Origin: UBA2108 sp963925495
GTDB taxonomy: Bacteria; Bacteroidota; Bacteroidia; Flavobacteriales_G; Salibacteraceae
DNA: 63,680 bases
Reading direction: 5' to 3'
Assembly (NCBI GenBank): GCA_963925495.1
Contig: CAWUST010000020.1
Coordinates: forward strand, 1 to 63,680
The position numbers and the translations under genes are program-made. The first letter of the stretch is position 1, and every line of letters starts with the position of its first letter. The notes under the pieces are model-generated. The model saw only the letters and a program-made list of their open reading frames with translations, ran no database searches and was not told the origin of the DNA. Of this stretch, positions 17,707 through 27,400 are shown piece by piece.

Positions 17707-18993
17707 TTATCTAAAATTCCACTTAAAACCGAGATGAAGGTTAAGTCCACCAAGAATATTTGGAACCGCCATTGCAATTAAATTACGAGTTCCTAGAACT
17801 GCTGCAAATTTTTTATGCTCAACTTGTAATCCCATTCCAAAACCTAAATATCCGTATCCACCTATACTTTCATGAAGATTAAAATAATATTGAAAATCTT
17901 TTTCTTTCTTAGAAATACTAAAAATTTGAGAACTGGCAATGTAAGGCAGGTAATTAGCATTAAACCGATAATCAATCATGTTTTTTAATTCAATATTATC
18001 GGTTAGTTTTTCCGTGTAATATATCGCGATTCGAGGAGCAAGAAAAGTGGTTAAGTTTTTAGTTTCACTGCTTTCTACAAATTCACTTTGCACATCTCTA
18101 GGTACTTGTTCGCGATAAATAGAATCTCCAACATCAAAAATGGATAGTGCTTTAATTCCTGCCCAGTTCATCTGTCCATTTAGATGGTAATGAAGCATGT
18201 TTTTCCATGTTATAAATCCAAGTTCGTTCAATTCAACTTTAATGGAACCACTTTCAGCTTGTTTTTTTATAAAATTTACAGGAATGCTTACAAATGCATC
18301 CACCGATGTTCCGTAACCATTAATATCGTATATATTTCTAGAGTTTGTGTCGCTTAATATTAACGTGCCATTCAAATATCCACTAACACTATCTCCAATA
18401 TCGCTTGTGTAGAGGTAGGAGTTGTCTAAGTAGTAGTTTCCATATTTATTGCCCATTAATAATGCTAATCCTACACCATAAGATATTTTGTCTTTTTGAT
18501 TCTTTATTATTCCATATTGAATTTGTGTAAATTGCATTAGCTGAACTTGCATATCATCAATTTTGGCGGTTCCACCGGCAAATCTTTTATTTCCAAACCC
18601 CGCAAGTAGAAAAGCATTTTTTCCAAATCTTGTATTAACAGATCTTCGGGTTGCCACGTTCACATTGTGAATGAGCTTTGAGCTATCCGTACTATTTTTT
18701 CCTAGCAACGAAAAATAGAGACGTTCTGTTTCTTGAGTTCCAGCCACATTTCTGCTGAGAACTCTTGATTCCATGGTCATCATTGATTGCCTAGTAATAC
18801 CGGTTTTGAAAACGGAATTGTAATAAACACTGTTATTTAATACGTTGCTATTGTAATTGGTTTCAAACCAAATGCCCAAAGTAGATTTATTTGAGTCTGC
18901 AATTTTCCCGTAATCTTGAAAAGAAAAATCAGTTTGCGCACTTAAGCCAGAGCTCAAACAAAACACAAATATGAAAATGGATAAAACCCTCAA
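17707..18993 (-). CDS. Outer-membrane beta-barrel protein (DUF5723-like)
   Basis: 428 residues. A signal peptide (MRVLSIFIFVFCLSSGLSAQ) is followed by alternating amphipathic strands with many Y, F, G and N residues, features of an outer-membrane barrel. The start (ESNYN-like WFETNYNSN) and the ending LHLGFKWNF suggest a DUF5723/PorT-like Bacteroidota barrel; this family call is tentative. It lies one base after the upstream lipoprotein gene, so the two are co-translated and may form an outer-membrane complex. Confidence 0.65.
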   Translation of the reverse strand: MRVLSIFIFVFCLSSGLSAQTDFSFQDYGKIADSNKSTLGIWFETNYNSNVLNNSVYYNSVFKTGITRQSMMTMESRVLSRNVAGTQETERLYFSLLGKNSTDSSKLIHNVNVATRRSVNTRFGKNAFLLAGFGNKRFAGGTAKIDDMQVQLMQFTQIQYGIIKNQKDKISYGVGLALLMGNKYGNYYLDNSYLYTSDIGDSVSGYLNGTLILSDTNSRNIYDINGYGTSVDAFVSIPVNFIKKQAESGSIKVELNELGFITWKNMLHYHLNGQMNWAGIKALSIFDVGDSIYREQVPRDVQSEFVESSETKNLTTFLAPRIAIYYTEKLTDNIELKNMIDYRFNANYLPYIASSQIFSISKKEKDFQYYFNLHESIGGYGYLGFGMGLQVEHKKFAAVLGTRNLIAMAVPNILGGLNLHLGFKWNFR

Positions 18994-18994
18994 A

Positions 18995-20578
18995 TTATTT
19001 TATTTCTAGATTGAGTTGTAAATCAGCAATTACTTTTATGTTGCAGAAATAGCTTGAGTATATTTTTTTATGTTTTTGACCATCGGTATTAAATGTCAAG
19101 AAAATAATTGCTTTTTCTGCTTTATAAAACTCCGTAATCCTTTGTTGATCTGCAGGGGCCGATATTTTGGTTCTAGTTGCTGCCGTTACTCTTCCATTTT
19201 CATTAGTAACTCCTGCTTTTATTTTTGATAAAGGAAGAAATAATTCGATAAGTTCATTGTTGTCTCTGTCCAATAATTTTAACTGTATTTCAGCTTCAAA
19301 AGGATACCAATTATCACAGTATAAATGCAAGTATCCACCAATAACACTATTCAAGTCATCTTCAGCATCGCCCGGATCAAAATCTGTAGTATCAAAGAGC
19401 ATAAGGTTATTTGCCATAATACTCAAGGGCATTTCTAAATTCAACAATCCTTCAATGCCATATTCGGTATAAATAAAATCGTTTCCACCGCTTGTATTTC
19501 CGTTTGGATTAATTTCAAAATCAATGTTATATTCAAATTGATCTGGAAAATTCTCGATTACCTTATCTATGTTAGAATTACTTTCATTAAACCCAATGTT
19601 GTAATACGACTCTTTTACTGGTGGATATTGGTTTCCATTATCTCGTTGTGCTCTTGTTATATTTAGTGTTTTTCCTACTAAGTCACTTTTCAATTCTACC
19701 TTATTGTTTGTTTTAGAATTGCTCGCAATCAGTTTGTTAATTTTTCCTTGAAAATCGACTCCAATGTAGTTTTTGAAACTCAGATTCATTTCTACTTTTT
19801 CCAAATCCATTGTACCGCCCAATATATTATCAAACAGGTCTATTGTTTCATCACTGGCAGTGTCAATAGAAATAGTTTGAGTATGAAAAACTCCTTTTCC
19901 AAATTCTGGAGTAATACTTTGTAAACTATTTTCAATAGTTATGAAGTCAGTTGATCCGTAGCTATAAGTTGTACTGGGATTAATTTGGTCAACAAATTTT
20001 ACTTTTAGAAAGTAAATCATGGTATTGTAATCTCGTTTATTTTGCCCCCTTAAATCAATAGTATATCCACTCAAATCAATTGTTTCAGTTCGTACTGTTG
20101 GATTAGAAATAGAAGGAGAGCCCACTAAAACTCTAGTTACTTGCAAGGGAACTCCACTTTTAATAGCCCCTGGCATGGTATACGTTATTTCTACATCTTC
20201 GCGAATACTAGAAGTGATTTTAAAAAACATTTTACCGTTTTTTATTGTAGTGCTCAGTAAGTCAACATTTGCAATGTCCATTCTATTGGTGCTGGTGTCC
20301 GTTATCAAAGGAAATCTTTTATCTAAAACAAGGGTAATTGGGGGGCCAGGGTGATTTTGCAAAACCGTAGTATCTGGTATCGCAAAGTCATCCATATTAA
20401 AATCAAGTATTTTACTGCTATAAACAAGCACCAGTTCATTGTCAGAATTGGTACGTAATAACGAATCTTTAAAAAGGTCAGCTAAGTCTAATTTTGAATC
20501 CACCATTGGAAAGAGGGTGTCCGTTGACCAGCCGCTTCCCAGTTCTCTACATCCCGAAAAAGAAAGTGCAATTACCAA
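18995..20578 (-). CDS. Large lipoprotein of unknown function
   Basis: From the only conventional start, TTG at 20576-20578, the protein is 527 residues and begins MVIALSFSGC, a truncated lipoprotein signal. Reading upstream, the same frame stays open and supplies the missing part: IKFIKSILFLL precedes it, giving a complete lipobox signal (cleavage before Cys in SFSGC). No ATG, GTG or TTG lies there. The possible first codons are ATC at 20606-20608 or ATT at 20618-20620. So the true gene probably begins near 20608-20620. The mature part is beta-rich and reads like repeated Ig-type modules; I recognise no family. It is first in a reverse operon with the barrel protein and the flippase. Confidence 0.75.
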   Translation of the reverse strand: MVIALSFSGCRELGSGWSTDTLFPMVDSKLDLADLFKDSLLRTNSDNELVLVYSSKILDFNMDDFAIPDTTVLQNHPGPPITLVLDKRFPLITDTSTNRMDIANVDLLSTTIKNGKMFFKITSSIREDVEITYTMPGAIKSGVPLQVTRVLVGSPSISNPTVRTETIDLSGYTIDLRGQNKRDYNTMIYFLKVKFVDQINPSTTYSYGSTDFITIENSLQSITPEFGKGVFHTQTISIDTASDETIDLFDNILGGTMDLEKVEMNLSFKNYIGVDFQGKINKLIASNSKTNNKVELKSDLVGKTLNITRAQRDNGNQYPPVKESYYNIGFNESNSNIDKVIENFPDQFEYNIDFEINPNGNTSGGNDFIYTEYGIEGLLNLEMPLSIMANNLMLFDTTDFDPGDAEDDLNSVIGGYLHLYCDNWYPFEAEIQLKLLDRDNNELIELFLPLSKIKAGVTNENGRVTAATRTKISAPADQQRITEFYKAEKAIIFLTFNTDGQKHKKIYSSYFCNIKVIADLQLNLEIK

Positions 20579-20833
20579 TAAAAATAATATGGATTTTATG
20601 AATTTGATACCGTGGAGAATTTGCGGTAAAAGTAATTATTAAAAGGTGAAAATTCAGAAGTAGTTTAAATCTTGCAACTAAATAGTTTACAGGTAATTAA
20701 ATGTGAATTAATCAATTTATAATTGTCGGTTAAGGATTTGACACAGAATTTGGACTATTGCTAAATGAAGGTAATATGCGAAGAAAAGACTGTTTTTTGG
20801 TTTAATTACTGAATAATTATACCGCGCATTCCT

Positions 20834-20841
20834 TACCTTTG
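20834..20841 (+). promoter_or_regulatory. -7 promoter box (TACCTTTG)
   Basis: Exact match to the Bacteroidota -7 consensus TAnnTTTG, 58 bases upstream of the small membrane protein start. No good TTTG -33 box is seen at the usual spacing, so this is a half-supported call. Confidence 0.45.
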
Positions 20842-20898
20842 CGCTTATAGTATTGCTAAAAATTATTCATTCAGATACGAATAAGTTTCTTGCATTTA

Positions 20899-21339
20899 AT
20901 GAAAGAAGTGCCTAAATTAAGCAAAGAATTTTTCCTTTCTTGGATTCTCACGTTTGTATTCCTATACGGAATTTCTTACTTGTGGCACGGTGTGTTGCTC
21001 AACGATTTAAGTAGAGTAAATTACTCTATCAATTTCTTCTTGTTGCTGTTAGCCATAGTCTATTTCGCTATTTCATTTGTTCTTACTTTCCTTATTCATT
21101 TTTTGGCGCAGTTTGGTAAAAATAAAGTTAGACGTGGGTTAATGATAGGAATGCCTATGGGTATTTTTATTTACCTCATTACTTTTGTTTTTGGTATTTC
21201 ATTTTATTCCAATCCTACTTTAAACCACATATTATTTGACTTAAGCTGGCAGGTAATAGAACAAGCAATTGGTGGAGTAGTGGCTGGTGGATTGTTAAGT
21301 ATTACTGCTGGTGTTCGATCGCACAAGCATAATTTTTAG
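20899..21339 (+). CDS. Small four-helix inner-membrane protein, unknown function
   Basis: I start it at ATG 20899 (MKEVPKLSKEFF), three codons after a TTG also in frame. 146 residues with four hydrophobic segments (about residues 12-30, 41-65, 82-102 and 115-135). The first is followed by SYLWHGVLLNDLS, and the last contains a glycine-rich AIGGVVAGGLLS. It ends in a basic tail. I do not recognise the family. It stands alone between divergent genes with its own promoter-like box. Confidence 0.7.
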   Translation: MKEVPKLSKEFFLSWILTFVFLYGISYLWHGVLLNDLSRVNYSINFFLLLLAIVYFAISFVLTFLIHFLAQFGKNKVRRGLMIGMPMGIFIYLITFVFGISFYSNPTLNHILFDLSWQVIEQAIGGVVAGGLLSITAGVRSHKHNF

Positions 21340-21467
21340 TTTGAAAAACCTTTGAGTTTTTATTTTTAATTGAATTATAAAGAATATACTCTAATTCATA
21401 ATTCTCACCAACCTCAAATTTACTAAACCTTATTCAATCAATTTAATCTGAATCTAAAAAACCGACT

Positions 21468-21475
21468 TATCTTTG
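21468..21475 (+). promoter_or_regulatory. -7 promoter box for queE (TATCTTTG)
   Basis: Exact TAnnTTTG match 17 bases upstream of the queE ATG, implying a very short untranslated leader. The -33 region is weak. Confidence 0.5.
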
Positions 21476-21492
21476 CCGACCTTAAAACTATA

Positions 21493-22116
21493 ATGTCAAG
21501 TACATATTCTCAGTATACTTCCCAGTTTCCAGTAATGGAACATTTTTACACCATTCAAGGAGAGGGCGAGAATACTGGTATGCCGGCCTACTTTGTTCGT
21601 TTGGCAGGCTGCGATGTTGGTTGCCAATGGTGTGATGTTAAGGAAAGCTGGAATCAAGAAGAGCATGAAATTATAAGTATATCTCAAATTATAGATTTTA
21701 TTTTAGAAGCGGGTGCCAAAAACGTAGTTATAACGGGCGGTGAACCTTGTCTATACGATTTGAAGCTTTTGACTGAAAAACTCAAAGAAAAGAAGTTGAA
21801 TCTTTGGTTGGAAACTAGTGGTGCTTATCAAATTACTGGTACTTGGGATTGGGTTGTAGTTTCACCAAAAAGAAGAAAAGAAGCTTTAGAATCGAGCTTA
21901 AACAAGGCCAACGAACTGAAAGTGGTAGTAGTTAGGAATCCAGATTTGGAATGGGCCGATTCTTTTGTAAATCGGGTAAAACCTAAAACAAGTTTATTTC
22001 TTCAACCCGAATGGAGTAGAGAAGACGAAATATTGCCTGTAGTAATCAATTTCGTGAAAAGAAAATTAAACTGGAGGATTTCTATTCAAACGCATAAGTA
22101 CATGCGGATTCCGTAG
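21493..22116 (+). CDS. queE: 7-carboxy-7-deazaguanine synthase
   Basis: 207 residues, radical SAM enzyme converting 6-carboxytetrahydropterin to 7-carboxy-7-deazaguanine in queuosine biosynthesis. The cluster-binding motif is C-D-V-G-C-Q-W-C (residues 40-47), i.e. C-x3-C-x2-C. HFYTIQGEGENTGMPAYFVRLAG just before it is the QueE-type substrate-loop region, and VVITGGEPCLYD near residue 76 is the SAM-binding GGE motif. ATG start, preceded by a good -7 box. No other queuosine gene is in the window. Confidence 0.93.
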   Translation: MSSTYSQYTSQFPVMEHFYTIQGEGENTGMPAYFVRLAGCDVGCQWCDVKESWNQEEHEIISISQIIDFILEAGAKNVVITGGEPCLYDLKLLTEKLKEKKLNLWLETSGAYQITGTWDWVVVSPKRRKEALESSLNKANELKVVVVRNPDLEWADSFVNRVKPKTSLFLQPEWSREDEILPVVINFVKRKLNWRISIQTHKYMRIP

Positions 22117-22242
22117 TTTTAGAATAGGGTTATTGTTTTGGTTTTAGGGGGATTTCCTACTTGTTAAACATACAAATTCACCATCGAGAAAAAAAACTCG
22201 GGATTATTAAAAGAAATATAATTTGCTCGATTGTTTAATTGT

Positions 22243-22272
22243 TTTGTACCTAATATAAAATCCATTTCTTTG
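22243..22272 (+). promoter_or_regulatory. Promoter for PorE-like gene
   Basis: TTTG at 22243-22246 and TTTCTTTG at 22265-22272, 18 bases apart: close to the Bacteroidota -33/-7 arrangement (the -7 box has one mismatch to TAnnTTTG). It lies about 30 bases upstream of the ATG at 22302. Confidence 0.45.
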
Positions 22273-22301
22273 CGAGGCACAAATTTTGAAAAGCACGTTT
22301 T

Positions 22302-24212
22302 ATGCAAAAACTTTTAATTCTACTTCTTCTCTTTTCCTACTCTTATTCATTTTCTCAATACACAACTAAAAAAAGGTCGGCTATCGTCAAATTTGAAGAA
22401 GGGCGAAAAGCGTATGCCATGATGAAATACGATAATTCTATCGTATTTCTGAATGAAGCCTTGGAAAAAGACGAAAATTTTATTGAACCGAACTTACTGC
22501 TTGCAGAGCTTTATGATGAAATAAGACAATACGACAAATCATTACAGTATTTTATACGAGTATTGGAAATAAATCCTCGGTACAATCCATTACTTTATAT
22601 GCGCCTTGCCGAAATGGAATTACGTACTGCAAAATATGCCGATGCAGTTATTCATTTAGTTAGATATAAAGAGATTACAGGTATTCCAAAACCATTTGTA
22701 GATAAGTGGAACTACTTGAAAATAAATGCTGATTTTGGTTCTGAAGCATTAAAAAACCCAGTTCCTTTTGAACCTATAAATATGGGTAATAACATCAACA
22801 CAAAGCTTGATGAATATCACCCCTCCATCACTGTTGATGGTAAAACACTTGTTTATACAGGGAAAGATTATATTGGAAAAGCACCCAACGGAAAGCCTAT
22901 TTTTAAAGAGGATCTTTATTATTCAAGAAAATCAACGGACGATGATTGGGCTAAGTCTATAAATTTTAGAGGACCAATAAACACTAGGAACTATAATGAA
23001 GGTGCTAGTTCGATTTCGCACGATGGAAAATATTTGTTTTTTACTGCATGCAATCGTGAAGACGGCTTGGGATCTTGCGATTTGTATATAAGTCTAAAAG
23101 AGGGTGGAAGTTGGGTAAAACCACAAAACATGGGGAGTAAAATAAACTCTGGTGCATGGGAATCTCACCCTTCTCTTTCACCAGATGGAGAAACATTGTA
23201 CTTTGCCAGCAACAGGCCAGGAGGGAAAGGAAAAACGGACATTTGGAAATCGATTAAAGATGAAAATGGAATTTGGCAAAAACCTGTAAATATGGAAATT
23301 AACACACCTGGGAGTGACCAAACACCACATATTCATGCGGACGGAAGGACATTTTACTTTTCGAGTAATGGAAGACCAGGAATGGGAGCACACGATATTT
23401 ATGTAAGTAGATTGAATGAAAAAGGGGAATATTCGAATCCAAAAAACTTGGGTTATCCGATTAATTCAGAGAAAGAAGAATTTGGAATGATAGCTGACCC
23501 AGAGGGACGATTAGCGTACTATGCTTCAGAAATGGATGGAGGAATGGGTGGCTTGGACCTTTACCAATTTGAATTGCCTGAAGATATGCGACCAGTTTTT
23601 ACTACTTTTATAACGGGACATGTTTATGACGGCGCAACGAAAGAAAAACTTAGTGCACATGTTGAGTTAATCGATCTTTTATCGGGGGAAATAATTGCAG
23701 CAACAACTTCTGATAAAATTAACGGAGAGTTTTTAGCAGCCTTGCCTTCTAATAGCGATTACGCTTTAAATGTTTCTAAACAACGGTATTTATTTTATTC
23801 AGATAACATTAGTATTAGTGGGCGAGAGGCAGTGGAAAAAAAGTTTGAGATCTATTTATCTAAAATAAAAGAAGGAGAAGCTGTGGTTCTTAAAAATGTA
23901 TTTTTCGATTTAGGAAAACACGATTTAAAATCACAAAGTAAAGCTGAGCTTACTAAGTTGAAACAAATGTTAAATGACAATCCAAATCTTAAAATTGAAG
24001 TTGGTGGACATACGGATAAAACTGGAAACGAGGGGAATAATGTCCAATTATCAAAAAGAAGAGCTCAATCTGTAGTTGATTATTTGGTTTCTATTGGTAT
24101 TGATGTTTCTAGACTAAGTGCTAAAGGTTTTGGGTCGAGTAAGCCAATTGCAGAAAACGAAACAGAAGAAGGGAGAGCGCAAAACAGAAGAACCGAATTT
24201 AGAGTCATCTAA
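22302..24212 (+). CDS. PorE-like TPR / PD40 / OmpA-domain envelope protein
   Basis: 636 residues. Signal peptide to about residue 19. TPR region about 25-150. PD40/WD40-like propeller about 165-430, with repeated P-S-x-S-x-D-G-x-x-L-Y-F-x-S patterns (four or five blades). A carboxypeptidase-regulatory-like beta domain follows at about 440-515, then an OmpA peptidoglycan-binding domain about 530-636 (GGHTDKTGNEGNN, LSKRRAQSVVDYL, NRRTEF). This order matches PorE of the type IX secretion system, which anchors the secretion complex to peptidoglycan; other paralogues with the same order exist, so this may not be the core copy. The two T9SS substrates in the window fit. No lipobox is seen. Confidence 0.85.
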   Translation: MQKLLILLLLFSYSYSFSQYTTKKRSAIVKFEEGRKAYAMMKYDNSIVFLNEALEKDENFIEPNLLLAELYDEIRQYDKSLQYFIRVLEINPRYNPLLYMRLAEMELRTAKYADAVIHLVRYKEITGIPKPFVDKWNYLKINADFGSEALKNPVPFEPINMGNNINTKLDEYHPSITVDGKTLVYTGKDYIGKAPNGKPIFKEDLYYSRKSTDDDWAKSINFRGPINTRNYNEGASSISHDGKYLFFTACNREDGLGSCDLYISLKEGGSWVKPQNMGSKINSGAWESHPSLSPDGETLYFASNRPGGKGKTDIWKSIKDENGIWQKPVNMEINTPGSDQTPHIHADGRTFYFSSNGRPGMGAHDIYVSRLNEKGEYSNPKNLGYPINSEKEEFGMIADPEGRLAYYASEMDGGMGGLDLYQFELPEDMRPVFTTFITGHVYDGATKEKLSAHVELIDLLSGEIIAATTSDKINGEFLAALPSNSDYALNVSKQRYLFYSDNISISGREAVEKKFEIYLSKIKEGEAVVLKNVFFDLGKHDLKSQSKAELTKLKQMLNDNPNLKIEVGGHTDKTGNEGNNVQLSKRRAQSVVDYLVSIGIDVSRLSAKGFGSSKPIAENETEEGRAQNRRTEFRVI

Positions 24213-24218
24213 TTACCC

Positions 24219-25793
24219 ATGTTATTTCATTTTCCAAAAGAGCAGTTTGTGCTATTGATTGTTGCTGGTGTTTTACTGGCAATGTCCATTTTATTTTTTA
24301 CAAAAAAAGAAAAGACTAGCCTTTTGTTTCTTTTTTCAGGAACAATGGTTCTTGGCTTTTTCTTTGCCCTCTTGGATCCGTACATTAATATTTGGGATGA
24401 GCAATTCCATGCATTAGTTGCTAAAAACCTTTCTGAAAACCCATTTACTCCAACGCTTTACAAAAATCCCATAATGCCTTATGATTACAAAAACTGGGTA
24501 GGTAATCACATATGGTTACACAAACAACCTTTGTTTTTATGGCAAATGGCTTTGAGTATTAAATTGTTTGGAGCCAATGAATTAGCGGTTCGAATACCAA
24601 GTATTGTAATGCATGCAATTATCCCTCTTTTTATTTTTAGAATAGGGAGTTATTTAATAAATGCAAGAACAGGATTTAGTGCTGCTATTATTTTTGCTAA
24701 TGCTTTTTATCCTTTAGAACTTATTTCTGGAGGAAAAGCTACAGACCACAATGATATTGCATTTTTATTTTATGTGACGGCTTCTTTTTGGGCTTGGTTC
24801 GAATACGAAAAATCTAAGAATAAGTACTGGTTGATTGTTATAGGAGTACTAAGTGGTTGTGCAGTTTTAGTAAAATGGTTAGTAGGTGGATTAGTTTATT
24901 TAGCTTGGTTTACTTCCAGTTTTGTTAAAAATGACGCAGACGAAACTTGGCTTAAAAGATTTGGATATTTATTGTTTTCTGGGGTTGTGGCACTTTTGGT
25001 TTTTGTACCCTGGCAGGTTTATACATTTATTCAATTTCCTGGAGAAGCGGCATATGAGCATGAATATAATGCAAGACATTTAACGGAAGCCATTGAAGGG
25101 CATGGAGGTGATATTTATTTCCATTTTGATGAAGCTTTAGGTGAAATTTATGGACTTGGAGATCTTGTTCCCATTGCACTTTTAGTTGGTTTTATTTCTT
25201 TATTATTTCTAACTAAAAGCAAAAAATACAAAATATTTATTTTCACAACAGTTGTTGTGGTTTATTCTTTTTATTCCTTTGCTGCAACCAAAATGGGTGG
25301 GTTTACTCTTATTGCCTCTCCATTTTTGTATTTGGGTTTAGGTGCAATATTAAACCTCGTATTTGTGGGTTTGGAAAAGATAATTAAATGGAAATCGGTT
25401 ACTTGGGTTATTAGTTGTTTTGGAATAGGTTTATTTTCTTGGTTGGCACTTGAATTTAATTTGATACAATATTCCCATACGTATAAAGAATCGCATGATC
25501 CAAGATTTACAAACAGAAACAGAGGAATAGAATTAGCTGAAATAGAAATTATTAAATCACTAGATTCTATCTTGAAAAAGGAAGATTACGTGATTTTTAA
25601 TGCCAGGCTATCTGACGCAAGTTATGTCCCAATAATGTTTTATACCAATTATGAGGCATATGCGTATATACCAAATCAATCCGATTTTTATAATTTAAAA
25701 TCAAAAAAACAGAAAATGGCTTTTTTCGATTACGGTAAATTACCCGAATACATTACTAAAGATAAAAGTGTTGTGTTGATTCCTTCTCATTAA
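24219..25793 (+). CDS. Glycosyltransferase family 39 (ArnT/PMT-like) membrane protein
   Basis: 524 residues with about 12 membrane segments. The first external loop has the GT39/ArnT signature: IWDEQFHALVAKNL near residue 57 with the probable catalytic Asp, then WLHKQPLFLWQMALSIKLFGANELAVRIPS near residue 95. These enzymes transfer sugars from polyprenyl phosphates on the outer face of the inner membrane to proteins or lipid A. The C-terminal 70 residues form a soluble tail. It starts 6 bases after the PorE-like stop, so it is likely co-transcribed, and opens a run of similar membrane proteins. Confidence 0.85.
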   Translation: MLFHFPKEQFVLLIVAGVLLAMSILFFTKKEKTSLLFLFSGTMVLGFFFALLDPYINIWDEQFHALVAKNLSENPFTPTLYKNPIMPYDYKNWVGNHIWLHKQPLFLWQMALSIKLFGANELAVRIPSIVMHAIIPLFIFRIGSYLINARTGFSAAIIFANAFYPLELISGGKATDHNDIAFLFYVTASFWAWFEYEKSKNKYWLIVIGVLSGCAVLVKWLVGGLVYLAWFTSSFVKNDADETWLKRFGYLLFSGVVALLVFVPWQVYTFIQFPGEAAYEHEYNARHLTEAIEGHGGDIYFHFDEALGEIYGLGDLVPIALLVGFISLLFLTKSKKYKIFIFTTVVVVYSFYSFAATKMGGFTLIASPFLYLGLGAILNLVFVGLEKIIKWKSVTWVISCFGIGLFSWLALEFNLIQYSHTYKESHDPRFTNRNRGIELAEIEIIKSLDSILKKEDYVIFNARLSDASYVPIMFYTNYEAYAYIPNQSDFYNLKSKKQKMAFFDYGKLPEYITKDKSVVLIPSH

Positions 25794-25891
25794 GAAGTCA
25801 CTACAATCATATCAAAAAATATACGCTCACAATGAATTTTGATACTTCAGCAATTCTATTTTTGATCCTAGGAAAATTATGTTGAATTAAA

Positions 25892-27379
25892 ATGTTTCTT
25901 CAAAAATCAAAAGACTTAATAAATTTTGGGTTAAAAATCGATTTGATAAAATACAAATGGTTTTTTCAATCCGTTACAGCAATAGTGTATTCTCTTATTG
26001 TTTTTCCAAATCATTTTTTATTTAGAACCTTCGCTCTTGACTTGGGGTTGTACACAAACGCCCTTTATCACTACAGGAATTTCGAGCTGGCAACCACACA
26101 AATGATCCATAACCAACCTATTTTGGCGTTGTCCGATCATTTTGACTTGTACTTAATATTATTTTCTCCCCTAAGTTTTATTTTCGGAAATATTACTTTG
26201 TTAGTCATTCAAATAGCAGCAGTTATTCTAGGCGGTGAAGGAGCCTACCGGTTAATAATAAAGCTTACAGGAAACCACAAGATTGCACTTGTCGCTATGC
26301 TCCATTTTTATTCCTTTTTTGGGGTAATTACTGCATTAGGTTTCGATTATCATTCCAATGTAATTTCCATGATGTTGGTTCCTTGGCTCATTTTAGCTCT
26401 TGAAAACAATAGGATAAAAAGTTTTGTAATTCTACTTGTAGCCGTATGGATAGGTAAAGAAAATATTTCTATTATCGTAGGTTTTTTCCTTTTGAGTTAT
26501 GTATTCTATTTAAAGAATTCAGCCGCAAAAAAGGCTCTTTTATTTGGGGTAGGGGCAAGTTTCATTTATTTTTTCTGTATTACGTTTTATGTTATGCCAG
26601 TTATTTCTGGAATGGAAAAATACGGGCATTTTGAGTATGTTCTTGGTGCTTCACCATTGGAAATGATTCTTGAAATACTTAGACATCCTATAAATGCTAT
26701 TCAATTGACTTTTGGGGAGCATCTTGAAGGTGTAGAGATTGTTAAAATCAAATTGGAGTTGATGGGGCTTTTATTTCTATCTGGAATTCTATTTTTGTTT
26801 AAAAGGCCGTTTTTAATTATTGGCTTAGTGCCTATTGTATTAATGAAATTTTTGCATGAAAATGCTTTCATGGTGGGTGCAGGCGCTCAATATTCCATTG
26901 AGTTTTTACCCTTGTTATTGGTTGGCGTTTTTCCTGTGGTTGCAGAATTCGGAAAGAAAACTATAAACGTTTTAATTTCGGTTATTCTTTTGGGTTCAGT
27001 TGTGTCGATAAAACGGATAATGGAAGAACCTTTGGCCCCTCTGTTTAGAACTAATATTAAAGTTTTCGAAAAAGAACATTATGAAAACAAAGCTTTTGCA
27101 GTAAATGAATTGAATGAAATCCTTGATTTAATTCCTTCTTCAGGTTCTGTTAGTGCTCAATCAGCTATAGTTCCGCATTTGGCAATGCGAGATTCAATAT
27201 TTCTTTTCCCTACAGAAAGAGGGGCTAATTACATTCTTTTAAATGTAAATGACAATACTTATCCATTAAATGGTGATCAACTTAGGAGCCATATTGAAGA
27301 TTTAAAATTAAATGAAGAATGGAAGTTAATATCTTCAGGACAAAACGGAATATTTTTGTTTGAAAAAGCAAAACATTAA
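25892..27379 (+). CDS. DUF2079 polytopic membrane protein
   Basis: 495 residues, 11-12 hydrophobic segments. The N-terminal region has the DUF2079 pattern: FALDLGLYTNALYHYRN near residue 49, LALSDHFDLYLILFSPL near residue 77, then LQ-rich helix, GGEGAYRL, and LGFDYHSN near residue 150. DUF2079 proteins resemble GT-C glycosyltransferases and have unknown substrates. It lies 98 bases after the GT39 gene and 21 bases before the next membrane protein. Nothing identifies donor or acceptor. Confidence 0.8.
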   Translation: MFLQKSKDLINFGLKIDLIKYKWFFQSVTAIVYSLIVFPNHFLFRTFALDLGLYTNALYHYRNFELATTQMIHNQPILALSDHFDLYLILFSPLSFIFGNITLLVIQIAAVILGGEGAYRLIIKLTGNHKIALVAMLHFYSFFGVITALGFDYHSNVISMMLVPWLILALENNRIKSFVILLVAVWIGKENISIIVGFFLLSYVFYLKNSAAKKALLFGVGASFIYFFCITFYVMPVISGMEKYGHFEYVLGASPLEMILEILRHPINAIQLTFGEHLEGVEIVKIKLELMGLLFLSGILFLFKRPFLIIGLVPIVLMKFLHENAFMVGAGAQYSIEFLPLLLVGVFPVVAEFGKKTINVLISVILLGSVVSIKRIMEEPLAPLFRTNIKVFEKEHYENKAFAVNELNEILDLIPSSGSVSAQSAIVPHLAMRDSIFLFPTERGANYILLNVNDNTYPLNGDQLRSHIEDLKLNEEWKLISSGQNGIFLFEKAKH

Positions 27380-27400
27380 AATGGATTTAAGATCCTATAA

